Shown in pieces: positions 18,600 through 27,250 of a stretch of DNA of 41,868 nucleotides (positions within the stretch are counted from its first letter, which is position 1; every line of letters starts with the position of its first letter). The DNA comes from Azospirillum sp. (GTDB lineage Bacteria > Pseudomonadota > Alphaproteobacteria > Azospirillales > Azospirillaceae). Under the pieces are notes generated by a model. That model did not search any database. It was not told the DNA's origin and was given only the letters and a program-made list of their open reading frames with translations. The DNA lies in assembly GCA_027486405.1 (NCBI GenBank), contig JAIXPD010000002.1, positions 1-41,868 of the forward strand. The letters run 5' to 3'. The translations under genes were made by a program, and so were the position numbers.

Positions 18600-19941
18600 C
18601 GGACAACTCCTCAGCAGACAAACCGACGACGCACGCCAGCGCGTCGTCGGGTGACAGGTTGGCGCACCCCGCCCCCGCGTCCGGGGCCAGCAGGCCGGGA
18701 CCGGCGGCAAGCGCGACATCGTACAGGCCATCATGCGCGGTCAGCGTCACGTCGGCCACGCCCGGATGGGCGCAGCCCTTGGCGCAGCCGGAGACATGCA
18801 CCATCGCCACCCGGTCCAGCAAGGGGCCAGCGCGGTCGGCGATGGCAAGCGCCAGGGCGTGGGTGTCGGTGGTCCCGACGTCGCAACCGGTGACACCGCT
18901 GCACGCCGTCAGCCGCAAGCGCCGGTCGTCGTGGCGCAGGATGCCGCCGTGCCGCGCGGCAACGTCCACAGCGTCCGCCACCGGATCGACCAGCAGCAGC
19001 GCCCGCCATGGGGTGAGCCGGATTTCGCTCGCCGCATCGGCCAAGGCCGCCAGCGCGGTGCAGGTGAGGCGACCGAAGGGGAAGGCAACGGTCAGGGCGT
19101 TCGCAAGACCGGGAACGGGTCCGCCGAAGCTCTGCATCAGATGGGGCGTGTTCCCCCGCATCCCACCCTTCTCCCCGGCGGGGAGAGGGGACAGGAGGGG
19201 GGAGAGGCGGGCGGCGAACGGGCCGGGGCCGAGGGCGGCGACCAGCGTGGCCATGCGGCGCGGCGGGTCGGGCAGGGTCGCGCGCAACTCCAGAAAGGCA
19301 CGCCCCAGCGCGGCGGCAACGTCCGGCACCGCCCCGGCGCGGCACAGGCCCAGCGGTGCGGCGCTGGCCCAGGTTCCGCCAAGCGAGACGCGCAACCACA
19401 CCCCATCCACCGCATCGAACCGCGCATCGGTGACGCTGTCGGCCAGATGGGCCAGCCCGCCGCCGCAGACCAGCCAACCGAATTTGGGCGGCAAAGCGTG
19501 CAGACCGGCGTCGTCGGCCAGCCGGGCGTCAAGCGCCCGCGCGATCCCGCGCACGTCCATCAACGCACTGGGATCCCGCCCGACGGCGGGGGCGCACAGC
19601 ACGTTGCGCACGGCCTCGCTCGCCGCGTCGCGGCCGACATAGCCCAACGCACGCAGGGCGTCCGTCACCGGGGCGAGCGTGTCCACCGACAGGCCGCGCA
19701 GTTGCAGATTGCCGCGATGGCTCAGGTCAATCAGGCCGTTGCCATAGGCGTGGCCCAGGTCGGCGATGCGGCGGGCGTGGTCGGCGGGCAGACACCCGGC
19801 GGGAACGCGCACGCGCAACAGCACACCGTCGCCCACCGCCATCGGGGCAAGCACGCCGGGGCAGGTGCCGCGCCGACGCGGCTGGTTGCGGGCGGCCCCG
19901 GGCGAAACAACCGGCTGGGGCAGGGTTTGGGGGGCGGTCAT
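18592..19941 (-). CDS. cobG: Precorrin-3B synthase (oxygen-dependent)
   Basis: CobG hydroxylates precorrin-3A with molecular oxygen and forms the lactone of precorrin-3B, so it marks the aerobic pathway. The 449-residue protein is related to nitrite/sulphite reductases: two ferredoxin-like repeats, then the Fe-S cluster cysteines in LTACSGVTGCDVG and HVSGCAKGCAHP. The N-terminal part has RRGTCPGVLAPM and IDLSHRGNLQLRGL. Length is close to that of Pseudomonas denitrificans CobG (459), although a Pro/Gly-rich palindromic segment at about residues 244-261 looks inserted. It overlaps cobN and cobH. Confidence 0.92.
   Translation of the reverse strand: MTAPQTLPQPVVSPGAARNQPRRRGTCPGVLAPMAVGDGVLLRVRVPAGCLPADHARRIADLGHAYGNGLIDLSHRGNLQLRGLSVDTLAPVTDALRALGYVGRDAASEAVRNVLCAPAVGRDPSALMDVRGIARALDARLADDAGLHALPPKFGWLVCGGGLAHLADSVTDARFDAVDGVWLRVSLGGTWASAAPLGLCRAGAVPDVAAALGRAFLELRATLPDPPRRMATLVAALGPGPFAARLSPLLSPLPAGEKGGMRGNTPHLMQSFGGPVPGLANALTVAFPFGRLTCTALAALADAASEIRLTPWRALLLVDPVADAVDVAARHGGILRHDDRRLRLTACSGVTGCDVGTTDTHALALAIADRAGPLLDRVAMVHVSGCAKGCAHPGVADVTLTAHDGLYDVALAAGPGLLAPDAGAGCANLSPDDALACVVGLSAEELSGV
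19158..19210. repeat. Palindromic G/C repeat inside cobG
   Basis: A TCTCCCC/GGGGAGA palindrome (19170-19186, 3-base loop) followed by a G-rich GGGGACAGGAGGGGGGAGAG block. On the coding strand it reads LSPLPAGEKGG..., the translation commonly given by a dispersed proteobacterial palindromic repeat. It lies in a loop-like, unconserved stretch of cobG without breaking the frame. Whether it is dispersed in this genome cannot be seen from one copy. Confidence 0.5.
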
Positions 19942-22900
19942 GCGGCGTTCTCCCGGCGCAGGCGCAGATCCTCCGCCGTGGAGTTGCGGCGGGGGTGCCA
20001 CAGGCCACGGTCGAGCGCCTCGCTCATCCGGGCGAGAATGTGCCGGGACGCCGCCGGGTTGGCATGGGTCAAAAAGTCCCACACGGCGGAATCCTCGACA
20101 TAGGCGTCGAAGAGCAGGTCGAAATGGGCTGGGCGCACCGCTTCGGTGGTGGCGGCGAAGGCGAACAGGCTGTCGACGCTGGCCGCCAGTTCCGCCGCCC
20201 CGCGATAGCCGTGCCGCATCATCCCGGCGATCCAACGCGGGTTGGCCGCGCGCCCGCGCAGGGTGCGGGCGATCTCCTCCGCCAGGGTGCGCACGGCCAG
20301 CGTCGCCGGGTCGCTGCTGTCGAGGTGGTAGAGGGTCGGTTCGGCCCGGTCCAGCGCGGCGGCGGCGGCGAACCCGCCCTCGAACTGCATGAATCCGTCG
20401 GTGGACAGCACGTCGTGCTCGCGCTGGTCCTGGTGATGCACCAGCGCGTCGGCCCCGCCGACGCGGCGGCGGAACTGGGCGGGCAGCGCCACCCCGTCCA
20501 GACCCGCGCCATAGGCGTGGCACCCGCCATCGAGATAGGCCAGACCGAAATCGGCCCGCGTCGTCCAATCGCCGCGCGCCACCATGCCCGACAGCGCGGT
20601 CCCATAGACGCCGGGGGCGGCCCCGAAGACGCGCGCGGTGGCGCGGCGGCGGGCGTCGTCGTCCGCCAGCCCGTCGGCGATCAGGGCGGCGGTTTCGGCC
20701 CGCGCGGTCGCGGCAAGCGGGTTGACCGCGCCGTCCTCCTCCGCCAACCCGGCGACGGCGCGGACGGCCTGATCGAACAGGGCGATCTGTTGGGGAAAGA
20801 CGTCGCGGAACAGGCCGGAGATCCGCAGCGTCACATCCACGCGCGGGCGGCCCAGCACGCCGGTGGGCATGATCTCATACCCGGTGACACGGCCCGAGCC
20901 GTTTTCCCACAGCGGGCGCACCCCCAGCAGGGCCAGGGCCTGCGCCAGCTCGTCGCCGCCGGTGCGCATCGCCGGGGTTCCCCAGCAATCGACCACCAGC
21001 CGCCGGGGCCAATCGCCGTGATCCTGCAAATGGCGGGTCAGCAGCGCGTCGGCGGCCTGCCAACCCAGCGTCCAGGCGGTGGGCGTCGGCACCCCGCGCG
21101 GGTCGAGCGCGTAGAGATTCCGCCCGGTCGGCAGCGTGTCCGCCCGCCCGCGCGCTGGGGAGCCACCGGGGCCGGGGCGGACGAAGCGGCCATCCAACCC
21201 GGCCAGCAGGGCGGCCATTTCGGCGTCGCCGCAGGCGTCGATGGCGGCGGCGGTGGTCGCCGGGTCGCGCTGGTCACGGGCAACGGCGGCGGTCAAACGG
21301 TCGCGCCGCTCCCCGTCCGGGCTGCGGCCGAAGACGTGCAGCCCGTCGCGGATCTGCATCTCCTTGATGTCGCACAGATGGGCGTCCAAACGGCTGAGGA
21401 TGGCATCGGGGTCATCGTCGGTGCGCAGGTTGCAATCCGCCGCCAGACCGGAGGACCAAGCCAGATCCAAAATTCGTTCCCGCAGCATCCCCAACCGGCG
21501 TGGATCCAGCCCGGTGGCCTGGGAATACTCGTCGATGGCGGTTTCCAGCTCGGCAAGGTCGCCGTGCAACCCGGCCTCGACCGGCGGCGGGGTGAGGTGG
21601 CCGATCAGCACCGCGCCCAGACGGCGGCGTGCCTGCACCCCCTCGCCAGGGTTGTTGACGATGAAGGGGTAGAGCACCGGCAGCGCCCCGCCGACGATCT
21701 CCGGCCAGCATTCCGCCGACAGCGCCACCGCCTTGCCCGGCAGCCATTCCAACGTGCCATGCGCGCCGATCTGGATCAGGGCGTGGACACCTACGGCGTG
21801 GCGCAGCCACGCGTGAAAGGCGACATAGCCATGGCTGGGCGGGGTGTCGGGGTCGTGATGCTGGGCGGTGGTCAGCGGCCCATGGCCACGGCTGGGCTGC
21901 ACCGCCACCACGGCGTGGCCGCACAGGCGGACGCGGGCGCGGAACGCGCCCTCCGACAGCGCCGGATCGGCCGATGGCGGCCCCCATTGCGCGCTGATGC
22001 GGTCGCGCACCGCCGCCGGAACCAAGGCTTCGTAGGCGTCGAGCGTCAGGATCGGGCGGGTGGGGCCGGTCAGATCGGCCATCAGGGCCGCGCCATCGTT
22101 TGGCGTGTCGCGCAGGCCGTAACCCTCGGCGGACAGCCGGTGCAGCAGGGCCACGGTGCTGGCCGGGCTGTCCAGCCCCACGGCGTGGCCGATGCCGCCG
22201 CCGGGGCCGGGATAATCCGACAGCACCAGCGCCACCCGACGTTCCGCACGCGGCGTCCGCCCCAACCGCACCCAGGCGGCGGCGAGGTCGGCGACGGCGG
22301 CCACCCGGTCGGGCAGGGCGCGCAGCATGGGGGCGGCGAATTGCAGATCGGGATCGGGATCGCCCACGGTTTTGAAGGCGATGGCGCGGGTGATGATCCG
22401 CCCGTCCATCTCCGGCAGCACCACATTCATCGCCAGATCGGACGGCCCCAGCCCGCGCGCCGACGCCCGCCAACCGCTTTCCGGCGTGGTCGGCAGAATG
22501 GCTTGCAACACCGGCGTGCCGTTCGCCTCCAGCGGGGAGCCATCGGCCTGCGCGGCGGAAAAGCCGGTGGTGTTGACCGCAACCGCCGCGTTGCGGTGGG
22601 TCAGCGTCGCCCGCACCCAGGCGGCGCAATCGGGTTCCTTCAGGCTGGCGACGAAGAGCGGCAGCGGGGCCAAGCCGCGCGCGGCCAGCGCGTCGCACAG
22701 CGCCACCACCGGTTCCAGATCCCCGGCCAGCAGATGGGAGCGGTAGAAGGTGACGGCCACCACCGGCGCGCCCACCGCCACCGGCCCGCGCCAGCCGTCA
22801 TACCGGCCAAAGCGCGGAACCGGGACCGGATCGCGCCAGGGGGTGGGATGACCGGCCAGCGTGGCCGCACAGGCCAGCAGATGGCCGATGTTGTCCGGCC

Positions 22901-23336
22901 CGCCTTCGGTGAAAAAGCGCCAGAGCCGTTGCGAATCCTCCGCCGCCACGGTGCCGAAACCGCTGAGGTTGGGGTCGGGAACCGCCTCCCCCGGCAGAAC
23001 GGCCAGCGGGATGCCCCGGTCGCGGCACAGCTCCGTCACCCGGTCCAGGCCATAGCGCCAATAGCCGGTCCCGCCCAGCAGGCGCAGCACCACCATCCCG
23101 GCCTTGGCGATCACCGCATCGACGTAGAGATCGACCGACAGCGGATGACCCAGCCGGTTCAGGTTGACCAGACGCAGCGACGGCAACCGCTCCCGCCCGG
23201 CCCGCCACGCGGTGGCGAGCGCGGTCAGGTCGCTGTCGGAAAAGGACAGCATGACCAGCGTCGCCGGGGTCTGCCCCAGATCTTCGGCCTGAGGCCCGGC
23301 GTCGAGGTCGTCCTGACGGGCGGCGAGCAGATGCAT
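19938..23336 (-). CDS. cobN: Cobaltochelatase subunit CobN
   Basis: CobN is the large subunit of the ATP-dependent cobaltochelatase that inserts cobalt into hydrogenobyrinic acid a,c-diamide; it works with CobS and CobT, which are not in the window. The 1132-residue length is within the usual range for the CobN/Mg-chelatase H family. Recognisable blocks are GGTGYWRYGLDRV near the N-terminus, VVAVTFYRSHLLAGD, VLSDYPGPGGGIGHAVGLD, the IQIGAHGTLEWLPGKAVAL motif, and the C-terminal NPRWIAGMMRHGYRGAAELA and GLWHPRRNST. It begins 24 bases after the cobW stop and its end overlaps cobG by 4 bases. No frame break is visible. Confidence 0.95.
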   Translation of the reverse strand: MHLLAARQDDLDAGPQAEDLGQTPATLVMLSFSDSDLTALATAWRAGRERLPSLRLVNLNRLGHPLSVDLYVDAVIAKAGMVVLRLLGGTGYWRYGLDRVTELCRDRGIPLAVLPGEAVPDPNLSGFGTVAAEDSQRLWRFFTEGGPDNIGHLLACAATLAGHPTPWRDPVPVPRFGRYDGWRGPVAVGAPVVAVTFYRSHLLAGDLEPVVALCDALAARGLAPLPLFVASLKEPDCAAWVRATLTHRNAAVAVNTTGFSAAQADGSPLEANGTPVLQAILPTTPESGWRASARGLGPSDLAMNVVLPEMDGRIITRAIAFKTVGDPDPDLQFAAPMLRALPDRVAAVADLAAAWVRLGRTPRAERRVALVLSDYPGPGGGIGHAVGLDSPASTVALLHRLSAEGYGLRDTPNDGAALMADLTGPTRPILTLDAYEALVPAAVRDRISAQWGPPSADPALSEGAFRARVRLCGHAVVAVQPSRGHGPLTTAQHHDPDTPPSHGYVAFHAWLRHAVGVHALIQIGAHGTLEWLPGKAVALSAECWPEIVGGALPVLYPFIVNNPGEGVQARRRLGAVLIGHLTPPPVEAGLHGDLAELETAIDEYSQATGLDPRRLGMLRERILDLAWSSGLAADCNLRTDDDPDAILSRLDAHLCDIKEMQIRDGLHVFGRSPDGERRDRLTAAVARDQRDPATTAAAIDACGDAEMAALLAGLDGRFVRPGPGGSPARGRADTLPTGRNLYALDPRGVPTPTAWTLGWQAADALLTRHLQDHGDWPRRLVVDCWGTPAMRTGGDELAQALALLGVRPLWENGSGRVTGYEIMPTGVLGRPRVDVTLRISGLFRDVFPQQIALFDQAVRAVAGLAEEDGAVNPLAATARAETAALIADGLADDDARRRATARVFGAAPGVYGTALSGMVARGDWTTRADFGLAYLDGGCHAYGAGLDGVALPAQFRRRVGGADALVHHQDQREHDVLSTDGFMQFEGGFAAAAALDRAEPTLYHLDSSDPATLAVRTLAEEIARTLRGRAANPRWIAGMMRHGYRGAAELAASVDSLFAFAATTEAVRPAHFDLLFDAYVEDSAVWDFLTHANPAASRHILARMSEALDRGLWHPRRNSTAEDLRLRRENAA

Positions 23337-23360
23337 GGCGCTACGCTCTGGTCCGTGGCG

Positions 23361-24410
23361 TCAGCCCGCGATGGCGCGGCGGACGGCGTCGTGGTCCAGA
23401 CCGGTTTCGCCGATCACCACCAGACGGCTGCGGCGCTCCTCGCCCGGCTTCCACAGCCGGTCATAATGGGTCTGCACCCGCACCCCGACCGCTTGGACCA
23501 GCAACCGCATCGGCTTGCCCGGCACGTCGATGAAGCCCTTCATCCGCAACACGCCGTGCAGGGCGGCGACGTCGGCCAGCCCCTTCGCCAGCGCCTCCGG
23601 GTCGGGTTGGGCGGGCAGTTCCACCACAAAGCTGGTGAAATCGTCGTGATCGTGCCCCTCCTCCTCGTCGTGGTGGCTGGGGCGGTTGGCGAGGTCGTCC
23701 TCCACCGCCGCACCGACGCCGAGCAGCACCAACGGATCGACCGCGCCATGGGCGGCGCGGATCAGCTTGGCGTCGCGGTTCAGGGCCTCGCGGATCAGAT
23801 CCTCGACCCGGGCCAGATCCCCGGCCCCGACCAGATCGGTCTTGTTGACGACGATCAGATCGGCGCAGAGCAACTGATCCTCGAACACCTCTTCGACCGG
23901 GGTTTCGTGATCGACGGTTCCCGCCGCCTCGCGCTGGGCGGCCAGTTGGGCGGGATCGGGGGCGAAACGGCCCTCGGCCGCCGCCGCCGCGTCCACCACC
24001 GCCACCACACCGTCCACCGTCACCCGGCTTTTGATCGCGGGCCAGTGGAAGGCCTGAACCAACGGCTTGGGCAGGGCCAGACCGCTGGTTTCGATGACGA
24101 TGTGTTCGGGCGGGTTCGGGCGGGCCAACAGCTTTTCAATCGCCGGAACAAAATCGTCGGCCACGGTGCAGCACAGGCAGCCGTTGGCCAATTCGATCAC
24201 GTCATCGTCGGTGCAGGTTGGGTTGCCGCAGGCGCGCAGGATGTCGCCGTCAATGCCGACGTCGCCGAACTCGTTGATGATGAGGGCCAGGCGACGCCCA
24301 TCGGCGCGCTCCAACAGGCCCCGGATCAGCGTGGTCTTGCCGGCCCCAAGGAAGCCGGTGATGACGGTGGCGGGCGTCTTGCCAGCCACCGCCTTGCCTT
24401 GAACGGACAT
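23361..24410 (-). CDS. cobW: CobW, zinc/cobalt-binding GTPase
   Basis: CobW is a G3E-family GTPase thought to deliver cobalt in B12 synthesis. The 349-residue protein has the P-loop VITGFLGAGKTTL near residue 20, Walker B-type VIETSGLALP, the metal motif GCLCC, the guanine motif NKTD, and a His/Asp-rich stretch HHDEEEGHDHDD before the C-terminal CobW_C domain. GCxCC and the His stretch bind metal in this family. It sits between the cobalt transporter genes and the chelatase gene, which agrees with a cobalt delivery role. It starts 12 bases after the cbtA stop. Confidence 0.93.
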   Translation of the reverse strand: MSVQGKAVAGKTPATVITGFLGAGKTTLIRGLLERADGRRLALIINEFGDVGIDGDILRACGNPTCTDDDVIELANGCLCCTVADDFVPAIEKLLARPNPPEHIVIETSGLALPKPLVQAFHWPAIKSRVTVDGVVAVVDAAAAAEGRFAPDPAQLAAQREAAGTVDHETPVEEVFEDQLLCADLIVVNKTDLVGAGDLARVEDLIREALNRDAKLIRAAHGAVDPLVLLGVGAAVEDDLANRPSHHDEEEGHDHDDFTSFVVELPAQPDPEALAKGLADVAALHGVLRMKGFIDVPGKPMRLLVQAVGVRVQTHYDRLWKPGEERRSRLVVIGETGLDHDAVRRAIAG

Positions 24411-24422
24411 GCGGATTCGCCC

Positions 24423-25199
24423 TTATTCGAAATCGTCGTCGAAATCGTCGCCACCGACGATCCGGTTCAACATAAAGCCGGTGGCCGACCCCAGGATCGC
24501 CCAGAACAGCGCCGCCCCGCCCAGGGAGGCCGAGACGAAATGCGCCGCCAATTCGGGCGGAACCGCGCCCGCCGGGGCTTCCGGATGAGGCGCGCCGACC
24601 AGATGGGGCAAAACAATCGCCACCACCCCGGCGGCCAGCAAAGCCGGAGGCCGCGCGAAGGCCAATGCCAACAACCCACCCGCCGAACAGACCGCCGTGG
24701 CGATCCACCAGAGTTGGCGGGCCTCCAACTGCGCCCCGGCCATGCCGGGCAATTCCGGGGGCAGGCCATAGGCGGGGGCGAGCGCGAAGGCGAAAAAGCC
24801 AGCCGCGCCCCACAGAAGGCCACGCCGCGCGTCCACCCGTTCACCGATCAGCAGCATCACCCCCGCGATCAGCAGGCCATAGGCGACGCCGGTCAGCAGA
24901 TTGGCCGCGACCGTGGTCATCACGCGGTTCAACGCCTCTTCCGCCGTGGTCGGCACCCCTTCGCCCAAACTGCGTTCGGGCGCTGCGTGGCCATGATGCT
25001 CGTGCCCCGTTGCCGCCGGGGCAGGGGGGGAGGTCGGAGCCGCTGCGGCCGGGGGCGGAGCCACCGGCACCGTCACCTCGTATTTCTCGGCTTCCAGAAT
25101 CAGCGGAACGGTCGTCACCTGCTGAACGACGGAAACGGCCGTGCCGGAGAGCACGCCCGCAACCAAGGCGGCTGAAAACAGCCGCCGTATCAGATCCAT
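24423..25199 (-). CDS. cbtA: Cobalt transporter subunit CbtA
   Basis: A 258-residue inner-membrane protein of the CbtA family, predicted cobalt importers found under B12 riboswitches. The N-terminal segment (about 6-27) is followed by a periplasmic-type loop with a metal-binding GHEHHGHAAPE stretch, then about five further membrane segments (near 85-105, 115-132, 145-163, 168-185 and 215-237). It ends with an acidic DDFDDDFE tail. It is encoded 9 bases after cbtB. The function is a family-level prediction from gene context; transport has not been shown for this protein. Confidence 0.88.
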   Translation of the reverse strand: MDLIRRLFSAALVAGVLSGTAVSVVQQVTTVPLILEAEKYEVTVPVAPPPAAAAPTSPPAPAATGHEHHGHAAPERSLGEGVPTTAEEALNRVMTTVAANLLTGVAYGLLIAGVMLLIGERVDARRGLLWGAAGFFAFALAPAYGLPPELPGMAGAQLEARQLWWIATAVCSAGGLLALAFARPPALLAAGVVAIVLPHLVGAPHPEAPAGAVPPELAAHFVSASLGGAALFWAILGSATGFMLNRIVGGDDFDDDFE

Positions 25200-25208
25200 A
25201 ACCCTGGC

Positions 25209-25385
25209 TTAGTGGCAGGGGAACGCGAAGGAGTGACGGGCGTCGTGGGCCGCGTCGTGGATCTGCTGCGGCTGCGCAAAACCGACACCGTACAGGATGA
25301 AGCTGCCGAACAGCATCGCGGCAAAGGCGGCGACGGCGGTGCGGCTGGTGGTCGCTGCGGTCGAGCGGAGCGAACGGATGGTCAT
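25209..25385 (-). CDS. cbtB: Cobalt transporter subunit CbtB
   Basis: A 58-residue protein with one membrane segment (about 17-38, AAFAAMLFGSFILYGVGFA) and the diagnostic C-terminal metal-ligand tail HDAAHDARHSFAFPCH. CbtB is a small partner of CbtA. The ATG at 25385 was chosen because AGAGGAAAG lies just upstream; an extra in-frame ATG at 25415 would place the start inside the leader hairpin. It is the first gene after the cobalamin riboswitch, so it and the genes behind it should be lowered when B12 is abundant. Confidence 0.9.
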   Translation of the reverse strand: MTIRSLRSTAATTSRTAVAAFAAMLFGSFILYGVGFAQPQQIHDAAHDARHSFAFPCH

Positions 25386-25405
25386 GGTTTCGGCTTTCCT
25401 CTGCT

Positions 25406-25423
25406 CCCGCCACACCCGGCGGG
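25406..25423 (-). promoter_or_regulatory. Leader hairpin beside the cbtB ribosome binding site
   Basis: A 6-bp stem (CCCGCC at 25406-25411, GGCGGG at 25418-25423) lies between the riboswitch aptamer and the cbtB ribosome binding site (AGAGGAAAG, about 25393-25402). No T run follows. It may be part of an expression platform that controls access to the ribosome rather than termination. Confidence 0.5.
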
Positions 25424-25448
25424 GTTGGACTCGTTGCGCGCGTCCGAC

Positions 25449-25622
25449 GGCAGGTTTCCTGGCTCGCGGGTCGTCGCTCCGTGTCTTCCGCCTTCCCGGT
25501 CGTTAACCAGTGGCATCAGGAAGAGGAACTCGCCGCACACAGTTGCGGGGGCAGCCACGGCATGGGGACCCGGCGCAAGCCGTCTCCCGAACCGCATTCC
25601 CTATTATCCAGGCAACACCAAT
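25449..25622 (-). promoter_or_regulatory. Cobalamin (adenosylcobalamin) riboswitch
   Basis: Read on the minus strand, this leader holds the conserved order: ATAGGGAATGCGGT, then GCTGCCCCCGCAACTG (25540-25555), the B12 box GCCACTG (25508-25514), and the closing GCCAGGAAACCTGCC (25449-25463), whose CCAGG pairs with CCTGG at the 5' side. It heads the leftward run from cbtB to cobJ (25385 to 16439). B12 binding should repress cobalt import and corrin synthesis. Confidence 0.95.
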
Positions 25623-25703
25623 TGCGGTGTCACCCGGCACCGTCGGACCATCACCATCGCAGCCACCGCCAGCATTTGCAAGTCCGGATGCGCGGCGACG
25701 GTT

Positions 25704-26192
25704 TCAGAAGCCCCGGCCGGAGCCGACCAGCCGCATCCGACCGGCGGGCGACAGGCCGGGCAACACGGCGAAGACGGTTTCCTCGGTCAATTCGCTGATC
25801 TGGCGGCGCTTGGCGCGAGCGGCCTCGGCGGCGGCGCGCACGGCCGCAGCGTCGAAATCGGGCCGTTCCAGCAGGCTGCGCACGGTCTGCCCGGCGACAC
25901 GGTATTCCTCGCTCAAGGTCTGAAAGCGCGGGCGCAGCGGTTCGAAGGCGGCGCGCAGGCGGGCGGCGTCGCCGTCCGACAGGTCGGACGCGATCCGTTC
26001 GACGAAGCGGTCGGGCATCGGGCGGTAGGGCGGCGGCCCCGGACGGTGCCACCAGCCCAGCAGCATCGCGCCCAAGAACAGATTCACCGCCACCGACAGC
26101 AGGGCCAAGGCGCGCAGGCCCCGGAGGGAGCCGGTCAGCGATCCGGTCAACGGGCGCAGGGCAGCCAGGCCCTTCATCACCGGTGGCGTCAT
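25704..26192 (-). CDS. Periplasmic heavy-metal-sensor-like protein (Metal_resist / CnrX-Spy type)
   Basis: A 162-residue membrane-anchored protein: one N-terminal segment (about 22-45, ALALLSVAVNLFLGAMLLGWW) and then a helical periplasmic domain of the kind found in CnrX, ZraP and Spy-like proteins, with RFVERIASDLSDGDAARLRAAFEP and an RRQISELTEETVFAVLPGLSPAGR ending. In CnrX-type systems such a protein binds metal outside and controls an anti-sigma factor. Here its ATG overlaps the stop of the probable anti-sigma gene (4 bases). No His/Met-rich binding site stands out, so the signal may not be a metal. It is the last gene of the efflux operon run. Confidence 0.72.
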   Translation of the reverse strand: MTPPVMKGLAALRPLTGSLTGSLRGLRALALLSVAVNLFLGAMLLGWWHRPGPPPYRPMPDRFVERIASDLSDGDAARLRAAFEPLRPRFQTLSEEYRVAGQTVRSLLERPDFDAAAVRAAAEAARAKRRQISELTEETVFAVLPGLSPAGRMRLVGSGRGF

Positions 26193-26617
26193 CGGGTGTC
26201 TCCATCGAACAGCGTGGTCACATCGTCGCTCAACAGCGCGACCTCGGCCCCGCGCGGTTGGCTGGCGGGGACGGTCAGGCGGTGCCCGGCCTGCCAACCC
26301 AGCGTCAGCAGCGCCACGCACAGCGCCGCCGCCGTCCAACGCGGCATCCGGCCCAGCAGCAGCACCATCAGCGTCTCTTGCGGGGTGGCGCGGGCAGCCT
26401 GCCCCACACGCGCCATCAGGTGGGCGAGGCGTGCGTCGTCGATCTCCGGCGGGGTGCCGGTCAGGCGGCGGTCGAACGCCGCTTCGCACTGTTGGGCGGT
26501 GCGCAGCGTCGGATTGGTGGCGAGCGCCGTTTCGGCCCCGGCCCGCAATTCCGGCGGCCAGCGCGTCGGGTCGGCCCCGAACTCGGCCAGATGGCGGAGG
26601 AACTGGCTCTCGGTCAT
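26189..26617 (-). CDS. Probable membrane anti-sigma factor
   Basis: A 142-residue protein with one membrane segment (about 92-109, WTAAALCVALLTLGWQAG). The cytoplasmic N-terminal part has FLRHLAEFGADPTRWP, a motif often seen in small proteins encoded directly after ECF sigma genes in alphaproteobacteria. There is no zinc-binding HxxxCxxC motif. Its role as the inhibitor of the neighbouring sigma factor is inferred from its position between the sigma and sensor genes, the single membrane span and the coupled overlaps. It starts at 26617, where GGAGGGAGCC precedes the ATG, and overlaps both neighbours by 4 bases. Confidence 0.65.
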   Translation of the reverse strand: MTESQFLRHLAEFGADPTRWPPELRAGAETALATNPTLRTAQQCEAAFDRRLTGTPPEIDDARLAHLMARVGQAARATPQETLMVLLLGRMPRWTAAALCVALLTLGWQAGHRLTVPASQPRGAEVALLSDDVTTLFDGDTR

Positions 26618-27168
26618 GATGGCTCCCTCCCGGCGTTCAGCGCCGTTTTCAGCGCGGCCCGCGCGCGGGCCAGCAGCGAGGCGAAGGCGCTTTCGCGCAC
26701 CCCCAGAACATCGGCGGCCTGCCGCTGGCTCAGGCCATCCTGATGAAACAGCACCACGGCGGCGCGCTGGCGGTCGGGCAGCGCGTCCAGCGCGCGGGCC
26801 AGCCGGTCGGCCTCCTGCCGTTCGGCGATGCGGTCGAGCGCGTCCGGCCCGCTGTCGGCGATGGTGTCGGCGTCGTCCAGCGGCGACCAGCCGGGACGAC
26901 GGCCCCGGTCGATGGCGAGGTTGACGATGATCTTGTGCAACCAGGTGGTGAAGGCGGCGCGCGAACCGTCCCAGCGCGCCGCGTGCCGCCACACCCGCAA
27001 AAACGCCTCCTGCGCGATGTCGTCGGCGTCGGCGGGGTTGCCGGTCAGGCGCTGGGCCAGCGTCACCGCGCGGCGCAGGTGGCGCGCGGCCAGCCGATCA
27101 AAGGCGGCGGCGTCACCGCCCGCCACCCGCGCCATCAGCGCCTCGTCGCTGTCGTCCGTCCCGGTCAT
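26614..27168 (-). CDS. ECF-type RNA polymerase sigma factor
   Basis: A 184-residue ECF sigma factor that redirects RNA polymerase. Region 2 has DADDIAQEAFLRVWRHAARWDGSRAAFTTWLHKIIVNLAIDRGRR (quoted in parts: DADDIAQEAFLRVW and FTTWLHKIIVNLAID). Region 4 has ALDALPDRQRAAVVLFHQDGL, then the helix-turn-helix SQRQAADVLGVRESAFASLL. Length is normal. It lies 82 bases after the second efflux transporter gene and overlaps the next gene by 4 bases, forming a sigma/anti-sigma/sensor unit in the order of Cnr-type regulators. Target promoters cannot be identified by eye. Confidence 0.92.
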   Translation of the reverse strand: MTGTDDSDEALMARVAGGDAAAFDRLAARHLRRAVTLAQRLTGNPADADDIAQEAFLRVWRHAARWDGSRAAFTTWLHKIIVNLAIDRGRRPGWSPLDDADTIADSGPDALDRIAERQEADRLARALDALPDRQRAAVVLFHQDGLSQRQAADVLGVRESAFASLLARARAALKTALNAGREPS

Positions 27169-27250
27169 CGCTGCGCCGTCCGCCGTCGTCTGCGGCAGGG
27201 GTACGGCAAGCGGCCAGGAAACGCATCTGTTCGTTTGCGCTCTCCTTCGG

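Noticed and set aside
19995..25175. A 1726-codon open frame on the plus strand opposite cobG, cobN, cobW and cbtA
   Set aside because: It is the mirror of strongly supported B12 genes, has no domain character, and is rich in Gln/Arg/Gly/His as expected from GC-rich antisense frames.
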